Below the pieces are notes generated by a model. It searched no databases. It worked only from the letters and a program-made list of their open reading frames with translations, and had not been told where the DNA came from. A stretch of 64,000 bases of DNA, from contig OX352762.1 in NCBI GenBank assembly GCA_947095585.1, forward strand, positions 32,030,669 through 32,094,668, given 5' to 3'. This stretch comes from Nephrocerus scutellatus. Taxonomy: Eukaryota; Arthropoda; Insecta; Diptera; Pipunculidae. Positions within the stretch are counted from its first letter, which is position 1; each line of letters opens with the position of its first letter. Shown here one piece after another: positions 46,346 through 57,640 of this stretch. Position numbers and translations under genes: made by a program.

Positions 46346-47610
46346 AAGCATCACAAAGGAAAACAGTAAGTTAAAAAAATTGTGCAATTTGTTGGAAAAA
46401 TTTAGTTATTTATTTTAAAATTCAGTGGAAATTCTGCGTCGTGGATCGATACATTTTTGTAAAATTCATGAAAGGGTGGTGGAACATTGGTGCAATAAAT
46501 CCCTCCTTTTCTCAGAAGATATTGAAATAGGTCTGGATTCTGGAATATCTTCTTTTAATACCAAAAAACATGACACGCCCCTGACGTCTCAGATTAAGAA
46601 GGGAAACAACAACAAACTTATTTCTTAAAAGATCAGAAAATTCCTAAACATTTTTGGCTGCATTTCATACACGGCAAATGTTTTTTTCTTTCTTGTTTGG
46701 CTTACAAGCTGTTGCTAATCATAAAAATGGTAAATTGGACACGTAAGAATTTTTATTCTTGATTCACCAAGATTGACTTAATACTAGAAGGAACGGATGA
46801 AAGTGTAGATTAAGAAAATCAGAGCGCGTATAAAGAGTACATATTCTCTATACGCAAGCCATATTCTCAGAATGCTCACCATGTAGAGGTTTGCTGGTTT
46901 ATCGTATAATATTATTCGAATAAAATAATATAGTTATTTCAATTACTCATATACTCGTAGTTTCTGAGTATAAATTGTAAACGAGTAAAACGTTGTTAAG
47001 AAAATATCTCAATACTGTTATCTGAAATGAGAACAGCCGTCCCTTTAAACTTCTCAAGAAAATTAATATGAATGGACTATATAGGATGTCTGCTAGTAAA
47101 TAAGTGTGGAGCATAGAAGCTCTAAAGATTTAGAACTATCGACAATATTCCTTACCAGTTAAGTCTACTACACAGGTTGTAAGATTAAAACTGGTACTTA
47201 CTGTCAGTTCTGGTCTACTCTAAAGTAAAATTTTTGAAGTACCTTATTATCAATTTTTAATGGCAGTTTTTAATGACAGTATTCGTAAATCTACAAAAGT
47301 TGAAATGTAGGTAGACGAGCTATATTTCTATTTAATATGCGAGAGAGGTGTTTTTGTGAAGTGATTACTTCTTTTTGAGTTGCATAGTATTTACTTTTGA
47401 CTGCGCTTTACCGTGTTCTAATATCGAATTTAATAATGATAAAAATGTTATTTTAACAAGACTTTAGGACATAATCACCAAATTCCAGCCGAATGTCAAT
47501 TATCATTACAATTATTATTTAGACATTCAGTCGAATGAATATTAATACGCTCATGAGTTTGATTGATTCAGATTGATTAAGTATTACAAACCATGCTATG
47601 AATAACAAAC
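46346..47610. other. Intergenic, no gene seen
   Basis: About 1.3 kb. A 67-codon plus frame at 46425-46628 has no domain. Nothing else supported. Confidence 0.4.
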
Positions 47611-48000
47611 CACTTTTTAATGTCAATTTTTTAGATTTTGAATAACATTGTTCCACGATTGCCCTCCGTAGGTGAAAGCTGTGTCATCAGCAATGGTCAT
47701 GACATTCGCATTAAATTTTAAATTACAGAGTGAATTTACATATATCAAAAATAAAATTGGCACTCATTGAGGCACTCCACAGCTAGTATATTCAGTAAAA
47801 CTAAAAACACTTAGTATACAGATTTAGAGTTTACAGTTTTTACAGTTTTTCTAACAACAGATCAAAGATTCGAAAGATTTAGTAACGTTAATAAAAAGCC
47901 CTGCAACTTTTTGATTTGCATTTAAATTTACTCAGTATTAATCTTAGTCCGAAAACCGTAGTGTGAATCTTGTTGAAAAACTCTAGAAATCTCTTTTTAC
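47611..48000 (-). pseudogene. Non-LTR RT palm remnant
   Basis: In minus-strand pieces one can read GFR.KI, VTKSF, a QTVK..NSKS region, a GVPQ-like motif, ILFLIYVNSLCNLKFNANVM and IADDTAFTYGG, the catalytic ADD block of a Jockey/CR1-type reverse transcriptase. Interspersed stops and frameshifts mark it as a fossil. It ends against family A copy 18. Confidence 0.65.
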
Positions 48001-48006
48001 ATTTTT

Positions 48007-48510
48007 TAATTCTCTATATTAACTTCGCGTGCACGTGGCTGGCTGGGTGGCTGGCTGGTCAGATTTTCTGATCAATTTTTAACCCACTTCCCATAGCCCG
48101 ATTTTATTGAAATTTTGCACACATGTATATTTCCGGTGACAATACTTTCTATTAAAATTTGAGGCCCCTCGGACCTCGGGTTCGGGGGCTCCCATGCAAA
48201 TATTTTACAAAATTTTATCCGATTTTCTTTAAATTTTGTACACATGTGTGTCTTCGATGGAAAACACTTTTTGTAACAATTTGGAGTGATCGGCCCACTA
48301 GGGACCCCCATATACAATTTTTAAATATCGCTATATCGCATCAGATCAGGGCAAAGTCTGAGCTCTGTGCTTTGTGTTCAGCGCAGTTCGCTGCCGCTGC
48401 GTCATTTGGTGGATGATTTTGCCACAAAACGAGCTCGCAGTGTGTGTGTGTGTATATCGCCGATTATAGAATTTACAAGAAAAATTTTAATTTTTATGGG
48501 TTGTTCTTTT
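48007..48510 (+). mobile_element. Family A copy 18
   Basis: Full structure with CTGGCTGGGTGGCTGG, two units, GC-rich module, short (GT)n and 3' end ATGGGTTGTTCTTTT. Copy 19 begins at the next base. Confidence 0.7.
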
Positions 48511-49191
48511 TAATTCTCTATATTAACTTCGCTTTCCCGTGGCTGTTGGTTTTCTCACTTCCCAAAGCCCGATTTTATTGAAATTTTGCACACATGTGTG
48601 TTTCCGGAGACAACACTTTCTATTAAAATTTGGGGCAAATGTGTATCACTGATGGACAAAGTTTTTTGTGAATTTTTTTGAGTGATCGCGCCCTGAGGCC
48701 AGAGGGGTGCCCATGTAAATTTTTTAAAAATAAGCCTGATTTTTTTCAAATTTTAAACACATGTGTATCTCCGATGGACAAAACTTTTTGCAACATTTTT
48801 GGAGTGATCGGGCCCTGAGACCCGAGTGGAGCCCATGTAAATTTTTTAAAAATTAGCTCGATTTTCTTCAAATTTTAAACACATGTGTATCACTGGATGG
48901 ACAAAACTTTTTGTAAATTTGATGGAGTGATCGGTCCATGAGGCCAAATCGGTGCCCATGTAAATTTTTTAAAAATTAGCTCGATTTTCGTCAAATTTTA
49001 AACACATGTGGATGGACAAAACTTTTTGTAAATTTTGTAAAATTGTGATTGGGCCCTAAGACCCGAGTAGTCCAGTAGCCCATGAAATTTTTTTAAAAAG
49101 AGCCCGATTTTCTTCAAATTTTAAACACATATGTATTTCCTATTAGAGAATTTACATGAAAAATTTTAATTTTTACGGGTAATTTTTTTTT
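48511..49191 (+). mobile_element. Family A copy 19, four units
   Basis: It starts directly at the end of copy 18 (TTCTTTTTAATTCTCTATATT). It lacks a long GGCT tract and has four to five units of ~120 bp marked by TAAACACATGTGTATC and GGACAAAACTTTTTG. The 3' end is CTATTAGAGAATTTACATG, hairpin, TTTACGGG. Confidence 0.7.
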
Positions 49192-49841
49192 CAAATAATT
49201 TTGCACACACGGATAAATAACACGAAGAAATCGGGCAAATATTTGTTACGTCAAACTTTCACCGTTTTTAAACAAACCTACAGTTTGTTTTATTTGGTCG
49301 GGGAACATTTATTTTACTAAGCTTTATATCTGCGCGGCGTTATGACATTAAGTGCAATTTACGAGTATTTTGGGGTCTTATTTAAAATACTATCAAATAT
49401 ACATGGGGCTGTGTATTTTAGTACATGTATGCGCAATATCTCATTATAATCAACAGAGTAAAAGAAACAGGTCATGCATTCGGGATCGTCAGCAAACTTC
49501 ATTTCGTTTTCCTCTTGGGCAGTGCAGTTTACTTAATCGATGCCAATGCTAAGTTTTTTACAAAGAATTATTTAAACAAGTTAGAAACTGTTTTCTTATT
49601 CGTTTGTAAGAAATTAAATTCATCTCTAACACAATAATGTATGATATTGTTTTTAGATTCCCCTACTAGAGTTTATAGTTTCGCACTGTTTCTTAGGATT
49701 TTCGTGAGGCCTGGTCAATCTTTTAGCATAATAATGATCCATCGTTTGAATATTTACAGCATGAACATTATTCTTACGATAAGTGTAACTGAGTTTAAAT
49801 GCTTCATTGGAATAATTTTTGTTAATTTTTTAGACTTATTG
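49192..49841. other. Intergenic, no gene seen
   Basis: Overlapping plus frames of 66-89 codons at 49352-49910 lack domains. No conserved repeat recognised. Confidence 0.4.
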
Positions 49842-50045
49842 CGAGCCCGAAGGGCGAAGCTAATAATCAGAGGTCAAGAAAATTTTTCTAGCGTACGTGT
49901 GTCGGGTTGACGGGTTGTACGTTTGTCCGGTTGTATATCGTGTCGCGTGTTTTTTTTTTAAATACTTGTTTTAAAACAATTGTTAAGCGCTCAGCTTGCG
50001 ATGGTGTACTTTTGAGTTTTTTTATTCATAGGGGTTAGGAGAAAA
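49842..50045 (+). repeat. Dispersed repeat family B, copy 3
   Basis: GCGAGCCCGAAGGGCGAAGC, TAATAATCAG, TTTAAAACAATTGTTAAGCG, GCTTGCGATGGTG and TTTTATTCATAGGGGTTAGG match copies 1 and 2. It is the longest copy and the best template for the family. Confidence 0.5.
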
Positions 50046-50446
50046 AAAATGTTTTTTTACAGTAAAATCCTTTTAAGATAATTCAGTCTTTAGGCTCAAC
50101 ATTTTGATACATACCACTTTTCGGTTTCCAATTATGTAAATATTTAGACTTAAATAATCCATTTTCTTTTTGACAAAACCTTGAGCATTCAAAGAATTGG
50201 CACACATTGATTAAAAACTAAGACTTTAGCGGATCATTGATATGATCATAAATATCAAGATCCTGAACTTTGACTAAGGAAGGAATTGTATGATAAATTA
50301 AATAAGTAGTCTAGACATGAAAATGAATTTATAAGTACCTAGAGATAATCTATATATTAATACGTGAAGAAAAAACTTTGAACCCCTTTTTAAGCAAATT
50401 GCCCGCACGGAGGAGTATGAGATTTGGCATAGTTAAAGTTTATATG

Positions 50447-50622
50447 GGTGGGCGCCGTTGCTCAGTGAGCTAGCTACAGAGCGATAGGTTCGTGGTTCGA
50501 ATCCCAGTAATACCAAAAGTATTTTTCACGGTGTCCCACCCTTCGCGAATGTGTGACAAACGTTCCGAGAGTAATAACTTGTCACGGAAACTTGTCTGTC
50601 GCGCCGAATATTATTATTATTA
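50447..50622 (+). mobile_element. tRNA-derived SINE with 14-bp target duplication
   Basis: Begins GGTGGGCGCCGTTGCTCAGTGA (A box region), has GGTTCGAATCC (B box), body TTTTTCACGGTGTCCCACCC and GACAAACGTTCCGAGAGTAA, and ends TGTCGCGCCGAATATT(ATT)n. TTAAAGTTTATATG at 50433-50446 is repeated at 50623-50636, showing insertion by target-primed reverse transcription. It is internally shorter than the copy at 45080. Confidence 0.9.
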
Positions 50623-50636
50623 TTAAAGTTTATATG

Positions 50637-51650
50637 TTTTTTTTAAATATTATCATCATATTTGTCTATACAACTACAACCAGTAGTCATGGTCGTCAGA
50701 CAGCTTCCGTAATATTGGTATCTGTTAGTGAGGCTATTAGTCTCGCGCCAAGCTTACTTATAGGGATGGCGTTAATCAAAAACTTTTTTTATGTAATCTT
50801 AATTACACACCTCATAGAAGCTATAAGCGAATGCCTTGTTTGTGACTCTCCTGGCCAAATTAGGCACCTCACCTATAGCAAAATTGAAAAGCTTTATTAT
50901 TTGGACAGCATTTTTAACAACATCATTGACTAAAATCATACATGGCTAATGAATTAATTGTGCCATTTTCGCATAATAGCCATATTTAGAAAAGTTGAGC
51001 TTTGGTGTTAATAACATAATTGAGAGGCGCACGCGACTTGTTTAAATTCCTGAAATGCACTCGCGTATGTGCAAACTAAAAACTATTATATCAAATTAAC
51101 GAAAACTTTGTTACTTATTACAGAGATGGACCGTGTGTATTATATTTATATATATATTTTGCCGTTTATGAGCAACGTCTTACGAGCTTCAGTGCAAGTT
51201 TTCAAATACATACGTGACTCTTGCTTCTAGTACCGTCAAATCAATTAACAGTGATGGTGTTATGATTTTCGTTTACAAGTAAAATTATTAATCTAAGCGC
51301 GAGAATGCAGTAAAGTTCACTACATTTTTCCTAAAAAAGGTTTAAATTGGCGTCTCTTAGAGAAAGTCAACATTTTTAACAATATGGAATGACTATGAAA
51401 TAAAGCATTTCCTCGCAATTTTTCGAACTTTTTAAAATATGATTCACTAATAATGAGTGAATATGCACAAATTGCATTTTCAATCTCAAAAATTATCGAT
51501 AATTTTTAGTTATCGTTAAACGGTTTTACGGTAACTTTATCTTCTTGTATGGTTTACTGGATTATTAATCCTGTTTTGTTATAGATTCAATTTGCAATTT
51601 ATTAGAGAAAGAAAAAATCAATAAAGGTGTTCCTCCTCCAACAAATTGGC
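50637..51650. other. Intergenic, no gene supported
   Basis: A frame running out of the SINE to 50933 (+) is hydrophobic but mostly derived from SINE and AT-rich sequence. No other signal seen. Confidence 0.4.
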
Positions 51651-51659
51651 GTTCCAAAA

Positions 51660-53580
51660 TAAACTGTAATTTCAAATTTGGTGTTTCGGACTAGTTTGAT
51701 AATGACGTATAGCTAAATCAGTCGGCAATGACTAGGATGAAGTGGTTTCCATGTTTTCTTTTGATGAATGGTCCAAGATAGTTCAGGTGCAAAGTAAGTA
51801 AAGGAAACTGCATTCCAGATGCATTCGTCTTCAGTTTCTCCGCCAAAACATTCGTTGCAGCATCACGAGACACATGATTAAACCAAAACATCTCCAGCGT
51901 CTTCTCTATACCAGCTCGTCGTGATAGACCCGCAATATTCGCCAGCAGACTGTCTTTGGTACAACGTATTTCAGTCCTCGTTTAGTTTTGAGATGCAAGT
52001 TATGGTTCACAAGCGTATAGTCCTGTCGAAATTGGCTTTTGTGTTTCGATTTACTTACTTCCACAAAACAGCGTGGAAGTTTAAAATCAGGTCATGTTGC
52101 TGAGAAGGCAATCACCTTCAGCTTCGATAACACTGAAAATAAAACCACCTTGGTTGGCCTTACGTCCTATGGTTAGCGACTTTTCACTCTAAATGCCTTT
52201 CCAAATAAGTACACAGAGAAACGTTCTAGTGATTCTATCACTGCAACAACTCTAGTTTAAAACTATGGTACTTACATATACATGCAGCGATAGATACCAG
52301 CATGACTAATGTCACTAGCGTCCGTGTGGACTTCGTGCTAAGCGTCGTACTGGAACAAAGCTTAAATGGCTCGTCAACTTCCCCTTGAGTTCCTCAAAAG
52401 CATGTTGTTGTTCTTCCTAGTAGCGTTTTCAAGGCTGCAAGGAAGTGAGTACTTGATAGGTACGTACTTACAAAGGAAATTGGTAAGGCCCATAAATCTT
52501 CCCATCTCCGTTACGTTACGTAGAGCCTCAACGTCGTTGATAGCGTTAACCTCTATTCGTCCTTGTGTAATTTCACCTGATTTAACTCGACATCCCCAGA
52601 AACCAAACTCTGTCTACAAATACAGGCATTTGTCCAATCGCAGAGTCAGTCCATGAGATAGGAAAACTTCGAGAAAGTGTTGCAAGTAATTCAGTCTCTC
52701 CTCGATAGTCGTCACACTAGGCATGACTAGCATCAGACAAAATACGATTTATTGTGTTTTGGAAACCTGCCGGAGCATTGGTAAGACCAAACGGCATTCG
52801 ACTCTCGAAGTGCCCTTTCGTGGCATTGAATGCTTGAAACTTTCCTGCAACTGGATTTGGTGATAGCCCATACTTAAGGCTAGTTTGGTGAAGAACATTT
52901 TACCAGGCAATCGTACGAACAGCTTATCCACAAGTGGCATTGGAAACGGCTCCTTGACGGTCACTTTGTTGAGAAAGCGGAAATCAACACTGAGTCGCTT
53001 TTCGCCGTTCGCTTTCTCCAATCGCTGCAGTGAATTCCGAGAATTCACCTCTGCGACAAATTGAAAGCATCTTGTAGAAATAATTTTTGAATGAATCTTT
53101 GATTTCCCATCACATATATCAGTGGCTTCAAAATATATGTCCATGATTTGAAATCTCTCAGAAATGTCTCAACAAACGTACACCAATTCAGAAAAATGTA
53201 CGAAAAGCTGTCGGACCAAATTTTTGCCGGTTCTCACACCGAATATCCTATTTTCTTCCTTCCACCGATAGGTACATTTCAACATTTTAACACGGTAAAT
53301 GCACTATGGTGACGGCAGAGTAGAAGAAGATGTAGGATCGAGCTCAGGTAGAATGTCGATCGCTTCTCACGTTGTTTTCGTAATTTCGCATTGCAGACGG
53401 ATATGATGACATTATTAACTTCGTCTGCTCTTTTTGTACGTTGGTAATTGAAGATGCAGTCGACAGCAATGTAACAAAGGAGTTTGAGTGGTTGATTGTC
53501 TGACATGGATTTGCGATGCATTCGAAACCCTCTCTACAAAAAGCCCAACTGTTTTCTTGAAGCATAGATCCATGCTTGAA
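51660..53580 (-). pseudogene. Degenerate gypsy-type pol
   Basis: The minus strand carries a decayed Ty3/gypsy polyprotein in the order expected. The RT start EKRLSVDFRFLNKVTV, PFPMPLVDKL, FFTKLALSMGYHQI and a frameshifted RMPFGLTNAPAGFQ-like segment span 52749-53010. RT connection pieces (GRFMGLTNF) lie near 52490 and integrase-like LHLNYLGPFIKRKHGNHFILVIAD near 51740-51810. Upstream (53150-53580) is less clear and may be the protease/spacer region. Stops and frameshifts are numerous. It is not closely related to the errantivirus at 17.8 kb; the RT resembles mdg1/412-like or MDG3-like groups, clade not decided. Confidence 0.7.
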
Positions 53581-53663
53581 AATTTAAAACCTTCTCAACA
53601 CATACTAATGCAATGAAACAATCCTCAAATCGGCTGTTTTTGTAAGACGTGAATACAGTGTAG

Positions 53664-54579
53664 AAAAAAAACAACCCATAAAAATTAAAATTTTTCATCT
53701 AAATTCTCTAATCGCAGAAATTGATATGGGAGCCCCTCGATCCTGGGCCATTTTTTTTTATTGTAGAAGAAAATCATCGAAACAAACATTTGACATCAGA
53801 TGTTAAAATTGAAAAAGCTCAGATCATTTTATTCTGAGCACTTAGAGCACGCTCATACTCTGAGCAAATAAGAAAAACGAACATTTATCTTGAGAACTCT
53901 TTTACTGCTCTGAACTAATTTATGAAAACGCCAAATGACAGAATATTGTGAAAACTTGTTGTTCTATCTGTAAGTTGATATCGACAACAAAAAAAACGAC
54001 ATCAATAAAAATACAATTCAGTATATAATAAAAATGTAAGTTGAAGTAAGCATAAAACATGTATGTCTCGTTTCATTTGCTGGGTTCATTTGTGCGTTCG
54101 CTAAGATTTCTCTCTCTCTCTCCACCACCAACAAAACCATGCAGCGCAGCCGACTGCGCAGCACACACCGCACAAAGTCCATAAAGGGCGACGAATATCT
54201 GATGCCAGTACAGATATTTAAAAAATGTATAAGGGCCTTGCGGCCGAACCCGGGACCCGATCACTACCAAATTTTCGAAAAAGTATTGTTTATTGGGTAT
54301 ACACATGTGTATAAAATTTGAAGAAAATCGGGTAAATTTTTTAAAATTTTTGTTTGGGAGCCCCCCGACCCCGCAGCCCGAGGGGCCTCAAAATTTAATA
54401 GAAAGTGTTGTCTCCGGAAATACGCATGTGTGCAAAATTTCAATAAAATCGGGCCATGGGAAGTGGGTTAAAAATTGATCGCAAGAATCCACGACAGACG
54501 ACCGACCGACGACCGACCGACGACCGACCGACGACCGACCGACGACCCACGGGCAAGTGAAGTTAATATAGAGAATTTA
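53664..54579 (-). mobile_element. Family A copy 20, long form with ~480-bp payload
   Basis: Minus strand: 5' end and (GTCGGTCG)n tract (54480-54579), two units, payload (about 53745-54230) and 3' end (53664-53740). Payload landmarks shared with copy 15 are ATTTTATTCTGAGCACTTA, ACGCTCATACTCTGAGCAAA, AAGTTGATATCGACAACAAA, TGCTGGGTTCATTTGTGCG and GCGCAGCCGACTGCGCAGC. The terminal tracts of the two copies differ (GGCT versus GTCG). Confidence 0.72.
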
Positions 54580-55716
54580 AAAAATAAACAGACACATTTT
54601 ATGAAACGCGCTAATTGGTGGTAGTGAAAAGATCGAGAAACGTATGTTGTAGTAGTGAGAAACAGAAAAATTTTATGTGGATTTTTCTCTTTTGTAAGTT
54701 ACCAATACACCTGATTTGAGTATTTTTTAAGCATTTTTCTGTGCTTCAAGAAAACAGTTGGGCTTTCTGTTGAGAAGGTTTTGGTGTCAACCTTCGGAAA
54801 CAAAACGATTTTGTGAATACCCAGTGCTGTGTGTGAATACAGAACTATGCGCTACGCAGGATCGTTCATGTAATCCGTAATCGCCACTAGCTTTCATTGG
54901 AGAATGTTCTGGTGAATAGCCATTTCTCTGTTGCAGGAAAATATGCCGAGATGAATGGTGTCGAGGAGTACTAAGACGACATTTTTGTGTGCTACGTTTA
55001 TATATACGTATACGTTTATCTTGCATATCATGCAGCTCTGTTAGCCCCTCAACTAATTCCGCATTTTCCCATGCAATGAAGGAACCACTTCCTAACATCG
55101 GCATTTAAGTTATTTCATGGCCACAATCTCACTTTTGAATATTGTTAGGCAATAAAAGATAATTACTCGTATGTACCTACCTATGCAAGTTATAACAATG
55201 TGACGAACTCATTGGTAAAGGTTTAAGTAAAAGTAAATTCAAAAGTAAATGTCATACTCCGCTTAAAGTTATCTTCCGCATAGTTTAGTTCGGCGTCTTT
55301 ATAGTTTAGTCATCGAACCAATAGTTCCAAGACTTGCCTCTACTCCTCCATTCCGTAACAACAACCTAATAAAAGCGGTTTCAAGTAGCAACTAAAGTAG
55401 ATCGTCAACTTTTTGTTTTATTTATACAATCATCCATTCATCACCCATCGCTTCCTAGCGACATGTTGGAACATTCGTTGTGTGCTGAGAAGCGTAGAAA
55501 TACCGATTCAAAGTTCAATCACTTTGATTCTTTGTTAATCTATCCGTTGGTTGGTGATAAAAGAGCAGAAAAGCTCTTGCGAATGCTCAGTAAAATATTG
55601 AACCACAATGACCAGGAAATATCGTTTTCCAAAAATGTACGTTTATCACACTGTGCATTTTATTTGCAAGTTCATTCAGCTGATCAATTTACGCATGTGG
55701 TGTTACCACTGTAAAC
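54580..55716. other. Degenerate, possibly retroelement-derived
   Basis: TGCTTCAAGAAAACAGTTGGGCTTT at 54742-54766 is the exact reverse complement of 53540-53564, which lies in the decayed gypsy region. A second, oppositely oriented fossil of that element may therefore start here. Frames at 54787-55104 (-) and 55463-55714 (+) have protein-like composition but no recognised domain. Confidence 0.4.
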
Positions 55717-55769
55717 TAAAAAAAAACAACCCATAAAATTAAAATTTTTCTTGTAAATTCTCTAATCGG

Positions 55770-55829
<60 letters not shown>

Positions 55830-55968
55830 TTGTATGAGAGCCCCCCGACCCCGCGGCCCGAGGGGCCTCAAATTTTAATAGAAAGTTGTCTTGGGAGATA
55901 TACATGTGTGCAAAATTTCAATAAAATCGGGCTGTAGGAAGTGGGTTAAAAATTGATCACAAGATTTG

Positions 55969-56004
<36 letters not shown>

Positions 56005-56034
56005 CGGGCAAGTGAAGTTAATATAGAGAATTTA
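55717..56034 (-). mobile_element. Family A copy 21 with long (CA)n
   Basis: Compact minus-strand copy: 5' end and seven CTGG repeats (55970-56034), one unit, a (CA)n run of about 29 dinucleotides at 55771-55828, and the 3' end (AACAACCCATAAAATTAAAA on plus). It corresponds to copies 10-13 lacking the GC-rich module. Confidence 0.7.
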
Positions 56035-56457
56035 AAAATACTCTTTCATCTCCTGAACCTTTATACCGAGAAACACACAGTGGCGCAATGGCGGGAAAAA
56101 TGTGCTTCTTGGCTTATTGGTAGATTTCTTGAAGCTCTCGTTTCTTATGGCGATCAACGCAGCATTCACAAGCAGCGTTTTGCAGAATCGTGTGCATATC
56201 AGGAATGTGTAACGAAGTTCATAAACGATGTGAGATTCCTGCTTAGAGTATATGTCACAGGAAAATTAAAGTGCATTAAATATACTGCAGTTAATGAATG
56301 CAGTAAATAACAAACTTATGTACACGTACATAACGTACACATGAGTTTATTTTTTATAGATGGAGCAGATACATTTTTTTCTAATGTAATAATACTCGTA
56401 TATATTTGTATCCTGTTTTTAATTTTGTTAAAAAAGAGATTGACTTCTCAATATTTT
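56035..56457. other. Spacer, no gene supported
   Basis: A plus-strand frame continuing out of copy 21 (56035-56310) reads like protein (AQWREKCASWLIGRFLEAL) but has no start of its own and no recognisable domain. It could be an exon fossil. Confidence 0.35.
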
Positions 56458-56618
56458 TAAATTCTCTATATTACCTACGGGTGCCCGTGGAATTGTTTGT
56501 TTGTCTGTCGTGGAATCTTGTGATCAATTTTTAAACCACTTGCTTAAGTCCGATTAAATTCAAATTTTGCACACATGTGTCTCTTCGGTGACAGCACTTT
56601 TTATTAAAATTTGGAAGT
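56458..56618 (+). mobile_element. Family A copy 22, truncated
   Basis: 5' end with substitutions (CTCTATATTACCTACGGGTG), a TTTGTCTGTCGTGG tract, one unit to AAATTTGGAAGTTAT, then unrelated sequence. No 3' end. Confidence 0.55.
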
Positions 56619-56927
56619 TATACTTACTTCAACCTAATTGTAATATCCTATAACTAACTAAAAACGTGGAGCATTTTGTAAAAAAAACTATACCAATATA
56701 CTTAAGACTTTCCATTGTAATACATAGTTTTATTTTCTAAAATGCGCCCCACGTTTTTGGATATTAATTAATAGAACATTAAAGTTTTAATAAGCTCTGA
56801 GCTTATATGTTCACAAGGGGTATATGCCCAAAGAAAAAATTAATTTCATTTTTATATGAATTAGCCTTCTAAATTGAAATAGGATAAAACAGATAAAAAC
56901 ATAAAGATTTCATTGTGTTATTGGTAT

Positions 56928-57251
56928 TGTTACGAAATTTAGGCTTTCGAATTCGTAAAGGAGTTTGCAAATAAAACACAACACAAGTTAATTAATTTAC
57001 AAATAATAACTTTAATAAACAAACAATAAAAATAACACAAGTTCACAATTTTGTACTGGACAACTTTTAAATGCACACAAAAACACTTATAATACTTCTC
57101 TTAGGTGGTAGCTTTATCCCTTTGCAAGAACTTTTACATCTTGACTGGTTAATGCTCTGAAGCAAACGCCACCTTTTATGCTCATTAAAAAGTTTCCAGA
57201 AACTTCAAATCTTATAGACAGAAATATCGAAAAAAGACCAGAAAATTGTGA
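56928..57251 (-). repeat. LTR-like repeat, copy 2 (minus)
   Basis: It starts TGTTACGAAATTTAGG and shares ordered blocks with 34664-34976 and 13266-13450. Read on the minus strand it has CATAAAAGGTGG (TATA-like), ATTAAAG near the 3' side and an end in CGTAACA. A solo LTR of an unidentified retroelement is the simplest reading. It lies just upstream of the first visible exon of the Ig gene. Confidence 0.55.
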
Positions 57252-57394
57252 TTTACCTATGAACATTGGTTATCTAGATTTTGTAATAACCGATTGTTAT
57301 TACTTAACACAGATTTATTACTGAAACATATGCCATTAATAATTTAAGTTATTTTATTAAATACTAAGCCGAAAACTACTTTTATTTATTTCAG

Positions 57395-57640
57395 GCCTAA
57401 ACGCGCCAGCTGAAACCCAACCTGCAAAAGTAGCAAAAAGCGAGGATGACGATTATTTAGAAGACGATGACTACAACTACAACTACGATGACAGCAAGTC
57501 AGAAGGCCTAGATGGGGGTCCTGCGATCGAAGACAACGACGCTACAATGGATCCGCCTTATTTCGAAGTTTCCGAGATGGAAATTAATGCTAAACCAGGT
57601 GAAGATGTGACCCTCAACTGCGATGTGAGAAACTTCCAAT
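57395..57640 (+). CDS. Ig gene exon a: acidic segment and start of Ig1
   Basis: Follows TTATTTCAG and ends at T before GTAAGT. It encodes LNAPAETQPAKV, then EDDDYLEDDDYNYNYDD, a run of acidic residues around five tyrosines. The first Ig strand and its first cysteine (LNCDV) follow. The split codon at its 5' edge proves an upstream exon. Confidence 0.82.

Noticed and set aside
50553..50933. 126-codon hydrophobic frame
   Set aside because: Its first third is SINE sequence and target duplication; the rest has no recognisable domain.
52366..52656. 96-codon plus frame
   Set aside because: Antisense to the decayed gypsy polymerase on the minus strand.
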